Source of the DNA: Candidatus Electryonea clarkiae
GTDB lineage: Bacteria; Electryoneota; Electryoneia; Electryoneales; Electryoneaceae
Direction of reading: 5' to 3'
Assembly: GCA_030765455.1 (NCBI GenBank)
Contig: JAVCCM010000069.1
Location: 1-33,313 of the forward strand
Length of the DNA: 33,313 bases
The notes under the pieces: generated by a model
What the model was told of the DNA's origin: nothing
Seen by the model: only the letters and a program-made list of their open reading frames with translations
Databases searched by the model: none
Part shown: in pieces, positions 17,482 to 26,569 of the stretch
Layout: each line of letters begins with the position of its first letter
How positions within the stretch are numbered: the stretch's first letter is position 1
Translations under genes and position numbers: made by a program

Positions 17482-17695
17482 TTATCATGAAAGCAGAAAA
17501 CATACCAAGAATGGGCGATGCCGCGATATCTTACAAAGTTGTATTCCAAATGATAAAATCAAGGCAGGCAGAGAGTCCTCCCTTCAGCAGTTTACGATCA
17601 GAATACAAAATTTTCACTCATAACCTGATATCGCGACAATTAGAGGGCCTCGAAAATATTGTCCCATGTATTCAATACGGATTATATTGATAAAC

Positions 17696-17760
17696 CTGGA
17701 CATCTCGCTGTCCAGTGCACCCCAAATAAGATATTATTTTCAAGAGATACTCTACCAGGA
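17696..17760. repeat. GGACA hairpin plus TATTATTTTCAAG repeat, copy B
   Basis: The stem CTGGACA / TGTCCAG (17696-17715, 6-nt loop TCTCGC) is followed by TATTATTTTCAAG at 17732-17744 and GAGATACTCTACCAGG. It lies directly after the 3' end of the aldo/keto reductase gene, in direct orientation relative to copy A about 290 nt away. The outer stem base pair differs from copy A on both sides (C-G against T-A), so pairing is kept. Confidence 0.65.
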
Positions 17761-17767
17761 ATTTATA

Positions 17768-18808
17768 TTACATTTCAATCTTCACATCCCCAAGTACCAA
17801 TTTCCGAATATTTTCCAGGTTGAGAAAATCAGTCGGGAAACCCATCTCTATGGCGCTTGCATCATTGAGGCGTTCTATCTGAGAATCGTCCAGTTTGAAT
17901 TCGAGACTGGCGAGGTTGTCTTCCAGTTGCTCGAGTTTGCGGGCACCGAGGATTATGCTGGTGACGCCGGGACGCTGGAGAAGCCAGTTATGGGCAACCT
18001 GTGATGGGGTTCGTTCGATTTCACCTGCCACCGCACGGATTTCTTTAATAATTGCACGATTTCTTTCAGTAAGATTATCGTCAACATTTCGTCCGCCTGA
18101 ATCCGGTTTTTCCGTCTCTTCGTATTTTCCGGTCAGAATTCCGCCTGCCAGTGCTCCCCAGGGCAGGACGCCGATATTGAAATCTTTTGCCATCGGGATG
18201 AGGTCTCGCTCTACGGTTCTTTTGACTAAGCTGTATTGAATCTGGAGACCGATGAAACGTGACCATCCTCGCATATCTGCCAGGGTATTAGCCTGTGCTA
18301 CTTTCCATGCCGGAAAATCGGACACCCCGGCATAAAGGATTTTACCGGCAGCGACAGCATCATCGAGCGCTCGCATCACTTCGTCGATTGGGGTTATCCC
18401 ATCCCAGGCATGAACATAGTAGAGGTCGATATGGTCTGTTTTCAGACGTTTAAGGCTTGCTTCGAGTGCCTGCTGGAGATTCTTTCGCTGGTTTCCGGCG
18501 GCATTTGGATCATTCGGTCGCATAGACAGTGTGTATTTTGTGGCGAGAACTGCCTCATCACGGCGTCCCTCTAAAAATTCGCCAACAAATTCTTCGCTTG
18601 TTCCGTTTGTATAAAGATTGGCAGTATCAATGAAGTTTCCGCCTCGCTCAAGATACAGGTCGAACATCTTACGACAGGTATCCTTGTCAGCACCCCAGTT
18701 CCAATCGGTGCCAAAGGTCATGGTACCAAGACAAAGTGGTGAAACGCGAAGCCCACTGTTACCAAGTAGGCGGTAAGTGTCTAAAGTTAAAAGAGATGAT
18801 TCCTGCAT
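17768..18808 (-). CDS. Aldo/keto reductase
   Basis: This 346-residue NADPH-dependent oxidoreductase of the AKR superfamily is predicted to reduce aldehydes or ketones in a TIM barrel; the natural substrate is unknown. The catalytic tetrad is readable: D61 and Y66 in DTANLYTNG, K91 in LATKYTL, and H133 in YYVHAWDG. The cofactor loop near the C-terminus is typical (GVTSIILGARKLEQLEDNL). The start at 18808 follows AAAGGAT. It is transcribed divergently from the secreted protease, with a 400-nt gap between them. No neighbour suggests a specific pathway, so a general detoxification or sugar-reducing role is only inference. Confidence 0.93.
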   Translation of the reverse strand: MQESSLLTLDTYRLLGNSGLRVSPLCLGTMTFGTDWNWGADKDTCRKMFDLYLERGGNFIDTANLYTNGTSEEFVGEFLEGRRDEAVLATKYTLSMRPNDPNAAGNQRKNLQQALEASLKRLKTDHIDLYYVHAWDGITPIDEVMRALDDAVAAGKILYAGVSDFPAWKVAQANTLADMRGWSRFIGLQIQYSLVKRTVERDLIPMAKDFNIGVLPWGALAGGILTGKYEETEKPDSGGRNVDDNLTERNRAIIKEIRAVAGEIERTPSQVAHNWLLQRPGVTSIILGARKLEQLEDNLASLEFKLDDSQIERLNDASAIEMGFPTDFLNLENIRKLVLGDVKIEM

Positions 18809-19215
18809 TTTCGTTATCCTTTCAATAATGGGTAAATCATATTGGAATTCAGACGGTATTAATCAAGACAATTGGTTCAATTCACATGCTTCAGGGGTGC
18901 ATTCATTCCCGGCTTGACAATCCCTTTATTTGATAAATCAATTTACTATACGAAATCTGAAATGTTCCCTAATGCACAAAACAAGTGTTCTTTGCGTTTA
19001 GTCTGCTTCTTGTGCAATGTATCCTCTCAAATATCAGGCAGCTCAATTTCACAAAGACGCCAGGAGAGGGAAAAATGAAAAGTAATGCTCTATCAATAGA
19101 GCGATACCCAACCAATAATACGAGGATAATAAGAGATTTTCCGGTGATATCCTCGCAAAAGTGGAGAAATATTTCGTATTATATAAGGTTGAGATTTTCA
19201 GAAAGGTGGAATTTA
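18809..19215. promoter_or_regulatory. Divergent gap between aldo/keto reductase and protease genes
   Basis: Both flanking genes read outward, so promoters for each should be here. A TTGACA hexamer occurs at 18914-18919, but no TATAAT-like box lies at 16-18 nt. A strong ribosome site with an in-frame ATG (19075) offers an alternative, longer start for the protease. No repeat or RNA gene is seen. Confidence 0.4.
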
Positions 19216-22200
19216 ATGAGAAGAGCTGCGAGCATATCGGTCTCGTTCTTACTATTGATAGGAATGGTTTTTACTTTTTCTCACAAAACTGAAGCCCGGG
19301 CGCATTATGAGGACGGGCTTGAGGAAGTTCTCGCTACAGCCGCTCCGGATAGTATGATTCCCCTGCTTGTCACTTTTTACGATCCCCTCGATCCTGCTAT
19401 GGTTCGCAAAGAGATAACGGGTATGAGTCTGCCTGAACGAAGAGAACATGTTGTGACCCGTCTCCAGGATCACCTTGAGGAAGCTGCGGGAGATGCAATT
19501 TCCTGGATAAAGTCTGAAGCTCGACAGGGTCGTGCAGACAGGCTTCGTCCACTCTGGATAGCTCACTCTTATGTATTTGACCTGCGCGCATCTCGTATTC
19601 CCGATTTCGCCGATCATCCTCAGGTTGCAGGAATTAGATATGACAAACCGGTACGTTTTGAGGACTGCAATGATGAAATGCCGGTCGCAGATCCCGGAAC
19701 AACCCCGGTTACTGAGGTAGTCTGGGGTGTTGAATATATTGGTGCACCTGCCTTGTGGGCGGCTGGATACCGGGGTCGGGGTGTGATAATAGCGCTAATT
19801 GATACCGGTGTTTATACATCCCATCAGGACATCACCGGACATGTCTGGGTCAATGAAGATGAAATTCCCGATAACGATATTGACGATGATGATAATGGTT
19901 TTGTAGATGATATAAATGGTTGGAACTTCTATAGCCGGAATGGCACTATCAGTGATGTAAATGGTCATGGAACGAAATGCGCCGGGGTCCTGGTAGGTAA
20001 CGGAACAGGCGGAGATACTACCGGTGTGGCTCCCGAAGCTACATTAATGGTGCTTCGTAACTGGTCAAGTAATTGGAGCAGTGAAGCTACACATCCATTA
20101 GCAGTACAATACGCTATGTCAAACGGAGCGCATGTAATCAGTTGTTCAATGTCTTATGATCATGAGTTCAATCAATCGGATGTAACACATAGAACGGCAC
20201 AGGTATTTTCATTGCTGTCCGGGATGATACAGGCGAATTCACAGGGCAACAACGGCAACAACCCTGGTCCACCCGAAAATATCAATCCTCCCGGTCGCTG
20301 CCCGCCTCCGTGGTTGCATGAAGAACAAGAACTCGAGGGCGGAACCAGCGCAATCATGGCAACGGGCGCTTTTCAGAGCAACGGATCAGCCTACACCTAC
20401 AGCAGCAGGGGACCGACAGAGTGGAATTTAGACACATATCCGGATAACTACCAGGATTATCCGTATGAAGACGGCGATGAAATGGGGCTGTTGAAGCCGG
20501 ACATATCATCTCCGAGTGGAACAAGAACAACAAGCAGGACAGGTGGTTATGCGAATTTTACAGGTGAATCCGCGGCAGCGCCCCATCTCGGCGGAGCATT
20601 AGGTTTACTAAGATCGATCCATCAGCAAGCAACACCTGGAGAAATATGTGAAGCTGTCAAAATGAGCGCAGAAGAAGCGGGTGATGCCGGACACGACAAC
20701 CGTTACGGCGCAGGACGTTTGCAGGTTGATGCGGCTCATGAATACCTGGATGAAATGTTCGATTATGGGTTTCTCGAAGTGACAGTACAAGATATTGATG
20801 ATTCATTAATTGTTGACGCAAAAGTTGTCCTGAATAGGGAAGAAGTTCGTGCCTGGAGTGATGAAGAGGGCATTGCGCTGATGGAACGTGTGCTGCCTGA
20901 AACATATTCGGTCAGGGTGTCAGCAGATGGTTTTCTGTCGGGACAGGTGGACGATGTGGAAATCACAGAAGGTGATACGACCGAAATAACTGTCACACTC
21001 CTTGACGCAGATGTACGTGTGATTCCTTATGAAATTTACGAGACCTTTGCTTCAGACGACACGCTTGAGGTTCAGCTTACTGCAAATAATGAGGAACAGG
21101 ATGCATACGAGGCAGCAGTCGTCCTGCAATCTGCCGGTGGCATGGATTGGGATGCGGAAACAGAGCTTGATGTCAACGAACAATACGGCAGTATAGATGC
21201 CTCGGGTGTGGTAGTTTACGATTCTATTATTACGATAGTTGGCAATCGACCTGAGAACGATCCCATGATCTGGCGATTCGATATGGAAGGAACACTTCTT
21301 GACAGCATGGATCAACCGGATCAGTTTGAAACAGGGATACAGGATCTTGCCTCAAGCGTTGATGGATGGATTTTCGGCGGTCAGGGTAACAAGCTGTTCA
21401 CTTTCAATGAAAACTGGGAGATAATTGACAGTATCAGTGTTCCGTTTGATGAAATCAAAGGTGTCGCATACGATGATCTAAATGAGCGATTCTTCGTAAA
21501 TGGTATAGGCACCGGGCTATATATCCTCGATTCAAATGGCAACGAAATTGACAATATTGACCTGCCTCAGTCCCCCGTAGGATTAGCATATAACCCGGAT
21601 GACCGTTACGGCGCTTCAGTCTATGCGCTTAACCTGGGTGGTGAGGGACTCGCCCAACTTTCACGAATTATTCTTGAGACTGGTCTAATCGATACGCTGA
21701 CAGACCTCGCCCCGGACGAAGCAGATATTGGGGAAGGACTTGATATAGACAAAAAGACCGGGAATCCTTTTGTTAGAGTTGTGACTATTCAAAGAAGCAG
21801 CGGGATTCGGTTTTTCGACCGTGATGTTCAGCTTAATGTTTACAGCATTGAGGATACAATCACTGTTGAACCGGGAGGTACGGAATTATCATTCAACCTG
21901 TATGGTCCGGCTCTCATTCCGGGCGATGTCCTGGATCTTGAATTACTCTGGGCTCGTACCGACGGAGAATGGGAATTTGTTGTACCGGTTGATATTGAAG
22001 TCATAAGTTATGGTGTTCGCAGCGAAGATGATGTTGCTCTTCCCATCGAAAGTGAGTTACTCGCACCATTTCCCAATCCATTCAATGCCACGGTGCAATT
22101 AGCTTACAGGTTGAACGCCGATGATGAGGTTCGCCTGTCGATCTATAACCTCCTGGGACAGGAAGTTGCGCTGATAGACCAGGGGCGCCGAAGCGCCGGA

Positions 22201-22308
22201 ACGTACCGTTTTAGCTGGGAAGCAAAGGAAATGGCGACCGGTCTGTATATCGTAACATTTAAAACTTCAAATGAGCGCTATGCTGAAAAAATGTTATTGG
22301 TTAGATGA
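19216..22308 (+). CDS. Secreted subtilisin-like (S8) serine protease with C-terminal sorting domain
   Basis: The 1030-residue product has a signal peptide (MRRAASISVSFLLLIGMVF), a propeptide-like region (30-170) and an S8 catalytic domain (about 172-500). The triad is D196 (IIALIDTGVY), H251 (NGHGTKCAG) and S452 (TGESAAAPHLGG); the Ser motif has Glu where Thr is usual. The segment DNDIDDDDNGFVDDINGW (219-236) is a typical acidic calcium-loop insert. A carboxypeptidase-regulatory-like beta domain follows (about 505-585), then a propeller-like region with IFGGQGNKLFTFNENW repeats. It ends in a sorting domain (FPNPFNATVQ, IYNLLGQEVA, TGLYIVTF, end KMLLVR). The start is ambiguous: 19216 fits the signal peptide and has AAAGGTGG, while 19075 has the stronger site AGGAGAGG but adds 47 residues. 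It probably degrades extracellular protein or matures surface proteins. Confidence 0.93.
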   Translation: MRRAASISVSFLLLIGMVFTFSHKTEARAHYEDGLEEVLATAAPDSMIPLLVTFYDPLDPAMVRKEITGMSLPERREHVVTRLQDHLEEAAGDAISWIKSEARQGRADRLRPLWIAHSYVFDLRASRIPDFADHPQVAGIRYDKPVRFEDCNDEMPVADPGTTPVTEVVWGVEYIGAPALWAAGYRGRGVIIALIDTGVYTSHQDITGHVWVNEDEIPDNDIDDDDNGFVDDINGWNFYSRNGTISDVNGHGTKCAGVLVGNGTGGDTTGVAPEATLMVLRNWSSNWSSEATHPLAVQYAMSNGAHVISCSMSYDHEFNQSDVTHRTAQVFSLLSGMIQANSQGNNGNNPGPPENINPPGRCPPPWLHEEQELEGGTSAIMATGAFQSNGSAYTYSSRGPTEWNLDTYPDNYQDYPYEDGDEMGLLKPDISSPSGTRTTSRTGGYANFTGESAAAPHLGGALGLLRSIHQQATPGEICEAVKMSAEEAGDAGHDNRYGAGRLQVDAAHEYLDEMFDYGFLEVTVQDIDDSLIVDAKVVLNREEVRAWSDEEGIALMERVLPETYSVRVSADGFLSGQVDDVEITEGDTTEITVTLLDADVRVIPYEIYETFASDDTLEVQLTANNEEQDAYEAAVVLQSAGGMDWDAETELDVNEQYGSIDASGVVVYDSIITIVGNRPENDPMIWRFDMEGTLLDSMDQPDQFETGIQDLASSVDGWIFGGQGNKLFTFNENWEIIDSISVPFDEIKGVAYDDLNERFFVNGIGTGLYILDSNGNEIDNIDLPQSPVGLAYNPDDRYGASVYALNLGGEGLAQLSRIILETGLIDTLTDLAPDEADIGEGLDIDKKTGNPFVRVVTIQRSSGIRFFDRDVQLNVYSIEDTITVEPGGTELSFNLYGPALIPGDVLDLELLWARTDGEWEFVVPVDIEVISYGVRSEDDVALPIESELLAPFPNPFNATVQLAYRLNADDEVRLSIYNLLGQEVALIDQGRRSAGTYRFSWEAKEMATGLYIVTFKTSNERYAEKMLLVR

Positions 22309-22681
22309 TAGATTGACAGTAAACTATAGACCTACACATAGATATTATTCGGCTCAAGTGTGACACCTTCATCCTACGATCATAAGAAAATCTTATAGCT
22401 TGCCCAGTATCATTGATCCGGCAGAATGAGAGTGAAATAGCAGGTAAATTCATTTGATTCCAACGCTATAAACAATTAACGGTTATCAATCTTCAATCTG
22501 TTATTTCATAATCCCAACCATTCCCTCCAAACTCTTTCACATAAGACTATTCATCATCGATGATGCTCCTGGAGTCAACTACCCAAAATAGCAATTTAGT
22601 AAGCTCAAAGTCTTGATTTCGCAAAAAAAAAGAGACTTATGTTAACTAATGTACTTGATTTCTTTAAAAAGGAGGTGTAAA
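22309..22681. other. Intergenic region, no gene seen
   Basis: This 373-nt gap follows the protease gene. It contains a perfect 14-bp palindrome CATCATCGATGATG at 22552-22565, a run of A's at about 22623-22631, and the strong ribosome site of the next gene (AAAGGAGGTG). No terminator for the protease gene is evident. Confidence 0.5.
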
Positions 22682-23092
22682 ATGAAGAAGGATTTTTGGA
22701 AGTATTTGGGTATGGCGGTACTGTTAACATCTTTTGTCGCAGCTTTAAGTGCGTGGACATTGGAAGCTGAGCTGGCAGTTGATGAAGATGATAAAGTAGG
22801 TTGGTATTATACTCTTAACACTCCTGAGCAAGGAACAAGTTGGATAGATGCAACTGTAATGTGGGGGGATGATGCAACATTCCATGCTTCAACTTTAATA
22901 CTTATCGATAATGTGCCGTTTGATGAACATATTATCGAATCTTTCATTGGCTCTTTAGTAAAATATGATGATGCGACAGATATTCCATGGGAAATCGGCA
23001 CTACAAACCATAATCATATCAGGCATCATTGTGACGGAAATGTACAGCAAATTTTTGGTGAAGCCATTTTTGTATTTGAAACACCAATTTGA
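22682..23092 (+). CDS. Small exported protein of unknown function
   Basis: The 136-residue product begins with a signal peptide (MKKDFWKYLGMAVLLTSFVA, cleavage near LSA). The ATG at 22682 is preceded by AAAGGAGGTGTAAA, about the best ribosome site in the window, so strong expression is plausible. The mature part is acidic and aromatic-rich (GWYYTLNTPEQGTSWIDATVMWGDD) and ends with a His-rich stretch (GTTNHNHIRHHCDGN) containing the only mature Cys. No sorting domain is present, so it probably stays in the periplasm or is exported another way. The His cluster could bind metal, but that is a guess. I recognise no family. It lies between two secreted-cargo genes. Confidence 0.7.
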   Translation: MKKDFWKYLGMAVLLTSFVAALSAWTLEAELAVDEDDKVGWYYTLNTPEQGTSWIDATVMWGDDATFHASTLILIDNVPFDEHIIESFIGSLVKYDDATDIPWEIGTTNHNHIRHHCDGNVQQIFGEAIFVFETPI

Positions 23093-23448
23093 AACACTTC
23101 TCAGATTATGAACAAATAATTGGAAATCTGTATTTTATTTCTTGATACGATAATTATCTGAAATGCAATAGATTCTCGCGATAATTTAGATAGTACCTTA
23201 CTTACATTTAGGTGAGATACTTATGTGTGCCGTGATTTCCAAGCAGATCCTTGGTTCATGTAGAAAAATTATTGAAAGGTGTTCATTCATCATCATCAAT
23301 TGACTAATGAAGAATCATGATAGATTGTTGTGATTTAGGAGGTTGCTCTGTAGGGTTGCTTTTTCACAATGATGGCAATGGTTGTTTTTCTGCAGGAACA
23401 ATTAGATTTTGATTTATATCTCTCAATATTGATGGATATCCAAAAGTC
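23093..23448. other. Intergenic region, no gene seen
   Basis: This 356-nt AT-rich gap lies before the second beta-helix gene. GGAGG at about 23338-23342 stands some 26 nt before an ATG that opens only a short reading frame in a different phase from the downstream gene. No terminator, hairpin family or RNA gene is recognised. Confidence 0.45.
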
Positions 23449-26100
23449 ATGCACAACCAGCATAAACATTATAGAGTATTGTATTATTCATTAATTCATA
23501 AAGTTTTAGTTATAATTCGTTTTGTAATTTTCTTTTCTTTTCTCAATTTGATCCCTTCAGGATTTGCTGATATTCTTAATGTTCCTGCCGATTATAACTC
23601 GATACAGATTGCTATTAACGCAGCTACGCTTGGAGATACTGTGCTTATAGCTCCCGGATTTTACGAAGAGCAATTAGTGATTGAAGATGCAGGCATAACT
23701 CTCGCTTCCAGGTATATCTTAAATGAAAATTCGCGAATAACAGAGAGGACAGTATTAAGCGGTGATAATCAATTCCGCCCTCTGACGATAGAGCAGGGTG
23801 TTCTGGGTGAAGTACATATTATTGGGCTTAAGTTTACTGATGGTATGGCGTTCTGGGCTCGTGACGGCTCAGGAGGTGCAATCTCAGCCGTTGGTGCAGA
23901 AATATGGTTAACTGACTGCATCATTCAGGACAATTCCGCAGAGTATGTTGGAGGCGTTGACCTGGATTCCTGTTCCGGATACATCTCCAATAATCGATTT
24001 GAATCAAATAGCGGCACATTAGGCGGTGGGGCGTTACTCTGTTCCAATGGTTTTTATATCGTGGAAAGTAATGTTTTCAGAAACAATTTTTCTGACAGTG
24101 TGGGTGGTGGAATTATTATTACCAATGGATCAACAGGTAGGTTGACGGAAAACATCTTTGATGGTAATTATGCTGTTTCAGTAGGCGGAGCTGCAAGAAT
24201 TAACAATTGTGATTCTGGTGTAATTGTCGTCCAAGGCAATATTTTTAGAAACAATACTTCAGCACTACAAGGGGGAGCATTTTATGCAAGTACTCTCGAT
24301 ACACTAATTGTAAAGAATAACGTTTTCAGAGACAATACTGTAGTAACAGATGACTTTATTGGATTTGGTGGCGCATTGGACTTAATTGATCCAATCAATG
24401 TTGCAGTAATTGACAGTAATAACTTTTACTCTAATTATGCAGATAATGCTGGTGGAGCAGTTTGGATTAGACCATCGAGTACAATAAGGAATAATGTATT
24501 CTCCAATAATCAAGCGCCAAAAACATCAGCAGTTGTGAGTTTTCTTTCAGATGAGGGCACAGAGGTTATTATGTACGGAAACCTCTTCGTGAATAATTCT
24601 CCACCTGAAAATGATGAAGAAAACTATTGCGGTGCAATAACAGCTTACCGGTTGACAACCCTGCTTACATATGAAAATGATTTCATTGGCAATACTGCTG
24701 ATGCTGCAGCTCTTTCTAATTTAGATTGGAATATAGGGACAATGTTAGTCGAGGATAATTATTGGGGACATTCATCCGGACCCTATCATGAGGAACAGAA
24801 TCCGGATGGTATTGGCGATTCAGTTGACACACGACTCGATATAATTCCTTTTGCTACGGAGCGGTTCACAGAATTTGAACCGCCGGTTGAATTTGATCTC
24901 ATTTCTCCTGACACTGACGCAATAAATGATACTTATCCTGTAAATTTCTCATGGAATGCTACGACTGATCCCAATGATGAGGATGACGAATTACGTTATA
25001 CGCTGGAGATATCCCTGTCGGAAGATTTTGAACAATCCATGCATATTCCTGCAGGAACCGAGACATCTATTGATGTGTCATGCCTGATTCCGGATAGTAG
25101 TTACCATTGGCGCGTTTATGCAGAAGACAAGATTTGGATGCGTACCTTCTCCACAGAAACAAGAGTGCTGCACATAACGGGAGATGGGTTTATGCCTGGA
25201 CAATTCAGTCTGGCTTCTCCTGCTGATAATGATACTAATGATACCTTTGAAGTTCTTTTCACCTGGAATTCAACAGTTGATCCAAACGAAGGCGATACAG
25301 TTGTTTATATTATAGAATTAGCTCGTAATGATGATTTTGTTAATTCAGATTTTCATTTGGCAGGGACTGACACTTCTATTGCTGTTTCCGGTTTTGACAG
25401 GTACGAAAGAAATTACTGGTGGAAAGTTTATGCTGAAGATGACTATGGATTAAGGACTTACTCAACTGAGACGTACCGTGTATTTATCACCAATGAAGGT
25501 TTGGCCCCGGAACCTTTTGATTTGGGAGAACCCATTGATAGTTCTATTATTGAGGATGATACAATACATTTCACTTGGCATCCTTCCAGTGATTTTACCC
25601 TCGACGATGAAGTGAGTTACGTCCTCTTGATAGCTCCTTTTGATGAATTTGAACAACATAGAAGATTTGGCACCGGTGAGGATACTTTCAAGACTTTAAG
25701 TATTTTGGAGCTGGAAACAGTATATCGTTGGCAGGTTATTGCTGAGGATATTGCCGGTCACATTACCGATTCCAACCAGAGCCATCTACTCTTTTATGGC
25801 AACATTGTCGCATCAAAACAGTTTGAAGGCATTCCGAAAACTTGGGAACTTTCGGCTGTGTATCCCAATCCATTTAATCCTGTTGTTCGTGTCGTTGTCG
25901 GTGTGCCCAAATCAGGGATTGTAAAAGCTGAAATTTATGATATCCTTGGCAGGAGTGTTTCTGTTCTTATTGACGACAAACTCAGTCCCGGTTATCATCA
26001 CCTGAACTGGTGGGCTCAGGGTTCATCAGGAGTATATTTCCTAAGGATCTCATCCGATTCAGGCTGGAATACCACGAGAAAGCTGTTATACGTGCGTTGA
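23449..26100 (+). CDS. Secreted parallel beta-helix protein with three Fn3-like repeats and C-terminal sorting domain
   Basis: The 883-residue product is a paralog of the protein at 923-3223. A basic N-terminus and signal peptide (HKVLVIIRFVIFFSFLNLI, cleavage near GFA) are followed by the beta-helix opening VPADYNSIQIAINAATLGD, then repeats rich in 'NNxFxxNxAxxxGGA' (about 50-430), and the closing DNYWGHSSGPYHEEQNP. Three Fn3-like repeats follow (about 470-770), each with a YHWRVYAED, YWWKVYAED or YRWQVIAED strand. The sorting domain ends the chain (VYPNPFNPVV, IYDILGRSVS, SSGVYFLRI, end KLLYVR). No strong ribosome site precedes the ATG at 23449, and no better start is visible. It probably binds or acts on extracellular polysaccharide or serves as a surface stalk; no catalytic residues are evident. 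Confidence 0.88.
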   Translation: MHNQHKHYRVLYYSLIHKVLVIIRFVIFFSFLNLIPSGFADILNVPADYNSIQIAINAATLGDTVLIAPGFYEEQLVIEDAGITLASRYILNENSRITERTVLSGDNQFRPLTIEQGVLGEVHIIGLKFTDGMAFWARDGSGGAISAVGAEIWLTDCIIQDNSAEYVGGVDLDSCSGYISNNRFESNSGTLGGGALLCSNGFYIVESNVFRNNFSDSVGGGIIITNGSTGRLTENIFDGNYAVSVGGAARINNCDSGVIVVQGNIFRNNTSALQGGAFYASTLDTLIVKNNVFRDNTVVTDDFIGFGGALDLIDPINVAVIDSNNFYSNYADNAGGAVWIRPSSTIRNNVFSNNQAPKTSAVVSFLSDEGTEVIMYGNLFVNNSPPENDEENYCGAITAYRLTTLLTYENDFIGNTADAAALSNLDWNIGTMLVEDNYWGHSSGPYHEEQNPDGIGDSVDTRLDIIPFATERFTEFEPPVEFDLISPDTDAINDTYPVNFSWNATTDPNDEDDELRYTLEISLSEDFEQSMHIPAGTETSIDVSCLIPDSSYHWRVYAEDKIWMRTFSTETRVLHITGDGFMPGQFSLASPADNDTNDTFEVLFTWNSTVDPNEGDTVVYIIELARNDDFVNSDFHLAGTDTSIAVSGFDRYERNYWWKVYAEDDYGLRTYSTETYRVFITNEGLAPEPFDLGEPIDSSIIEDDTIHFTWHPSSDFTLDDEVSYVLLIAPFDEFEQHRRFGTGEDTFKTLSILELETVYRWQVIAEDIAGHITDSNQSHLLFYGNIVASKQFEGIPKTWELSAVYPNPFNPVVRVVVGVPKSGIVKAEIYDILGRSVSVLIDDKLSPGYHHLNWWAQGSSGVYFLRISSDSGWNTTRKLLYVR

Positions 26101-26113
26101 TTTACAGAACCCC

Positions 26114-26246
26114 AATAAACCACAAAGATCTCAGAGAATCCACAAAGAACGCAAAAATATTCTTAGCGAACTTAGCGCCTACTTTGAGTTCTCTGCGGTA
26201 AAAAACGATAAACCGCAAAGATCTCAGAGAATACGCAAAGAACGCA
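26114..26246. repeat. Direct 40-bp repeat, 93-bp period (ACCGCAAAGATCTCAGAGAA type)
   Basis: The blocks 26114-26153 and 26207-26246 are nearly identical (ATAAACC, CAAAGATCTCAGAGAAT, GCAAAGAACGCA or CACAAAGAACGCA). Between them, CTTTGAGTTCTCTGCGGT is an approximate reverse complement of the same motif. It resembles a common intergenic repeat of environmental genomes built of CGCAAAGA and TTCTTTGCG words. It lies immediately after the beta-helix gene. Confidence 0.7.
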
Positions 26247-26314
26247 TAGGACTACTCTCCAACCCGAGTCTCTACTATACAGTCTCTCGAAATTCAACTC
26301 CAGAATGCGAAACA

Positions 26315-26397
26315 GTTCAACTCCTTCAGAGTTGATTTAATCCAGACTTGTCCCACAGGTTTACGCCTGTGGCTATTCATATTATACCCCTTCGGGG
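26315..26397 (-). repeat. Three-hairpin GAATAGCC repeat, single copy (copy 3)
   Basis: Read on the minus strand: CCCC-GAA-GGGG (26397-26387), linker, GAATAGCC, stem CCACAGG / CCTGTGG with a 6-nt loop (26372-26353), and then the CAACTCTGAAGGAGTTG hairpin (about 26334-26318). The order and the core match copies 1, 2, 4 and 5, but here no inverted partner lies alongside. Confidence 0.8.
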
Positions 26398-26456
26398 ACG
26401 CCCGCCCCACCAGCCTCACCTGCCCCACTACTGGTTCATTGTACATGATTTGTTGA

Positions 26457-26538
26457 GTAGCTCACTTTCGCCGAAAGTGAGTCGTTTGCCCGGAAATCGT
26501 TGGTACAACTGGACTCCCTTTCGGCGAAAGTGAGCTAC
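26457..26538. repeat. 82-bp element with perfect 21-bp inverted repeats, each itself palindromic
   Basis: The bases 26457-26477 are the exact reverse complement of 26518-26538. The left arm extends into a perfect CTCACTTTCG-C-CGAAAGTGAG palindrome, and the right arm contains CTTTCGGCGAAAG. Flanking bases (AGTAG...CTACTT) extend the match slightly. It lies about 30 nt downstream of the DUF4175 gene's stop and might double as its terminator, but there is no T tract. Confidence 0.75.
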
Positions 26539-26569
26539 TTTTACCACTCGATTCAAGAGCAACGCTACG

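Noticed and set aside
23369..23484. Short plus-strand frame about 26 nt downstream of a GGAGG-like site before the second beta-helix gene
   Set aside because: It is out of phase with the downstream gene, overlaps its start, and the spacing from GGAGG to the ATG is too long for a ribosome site.
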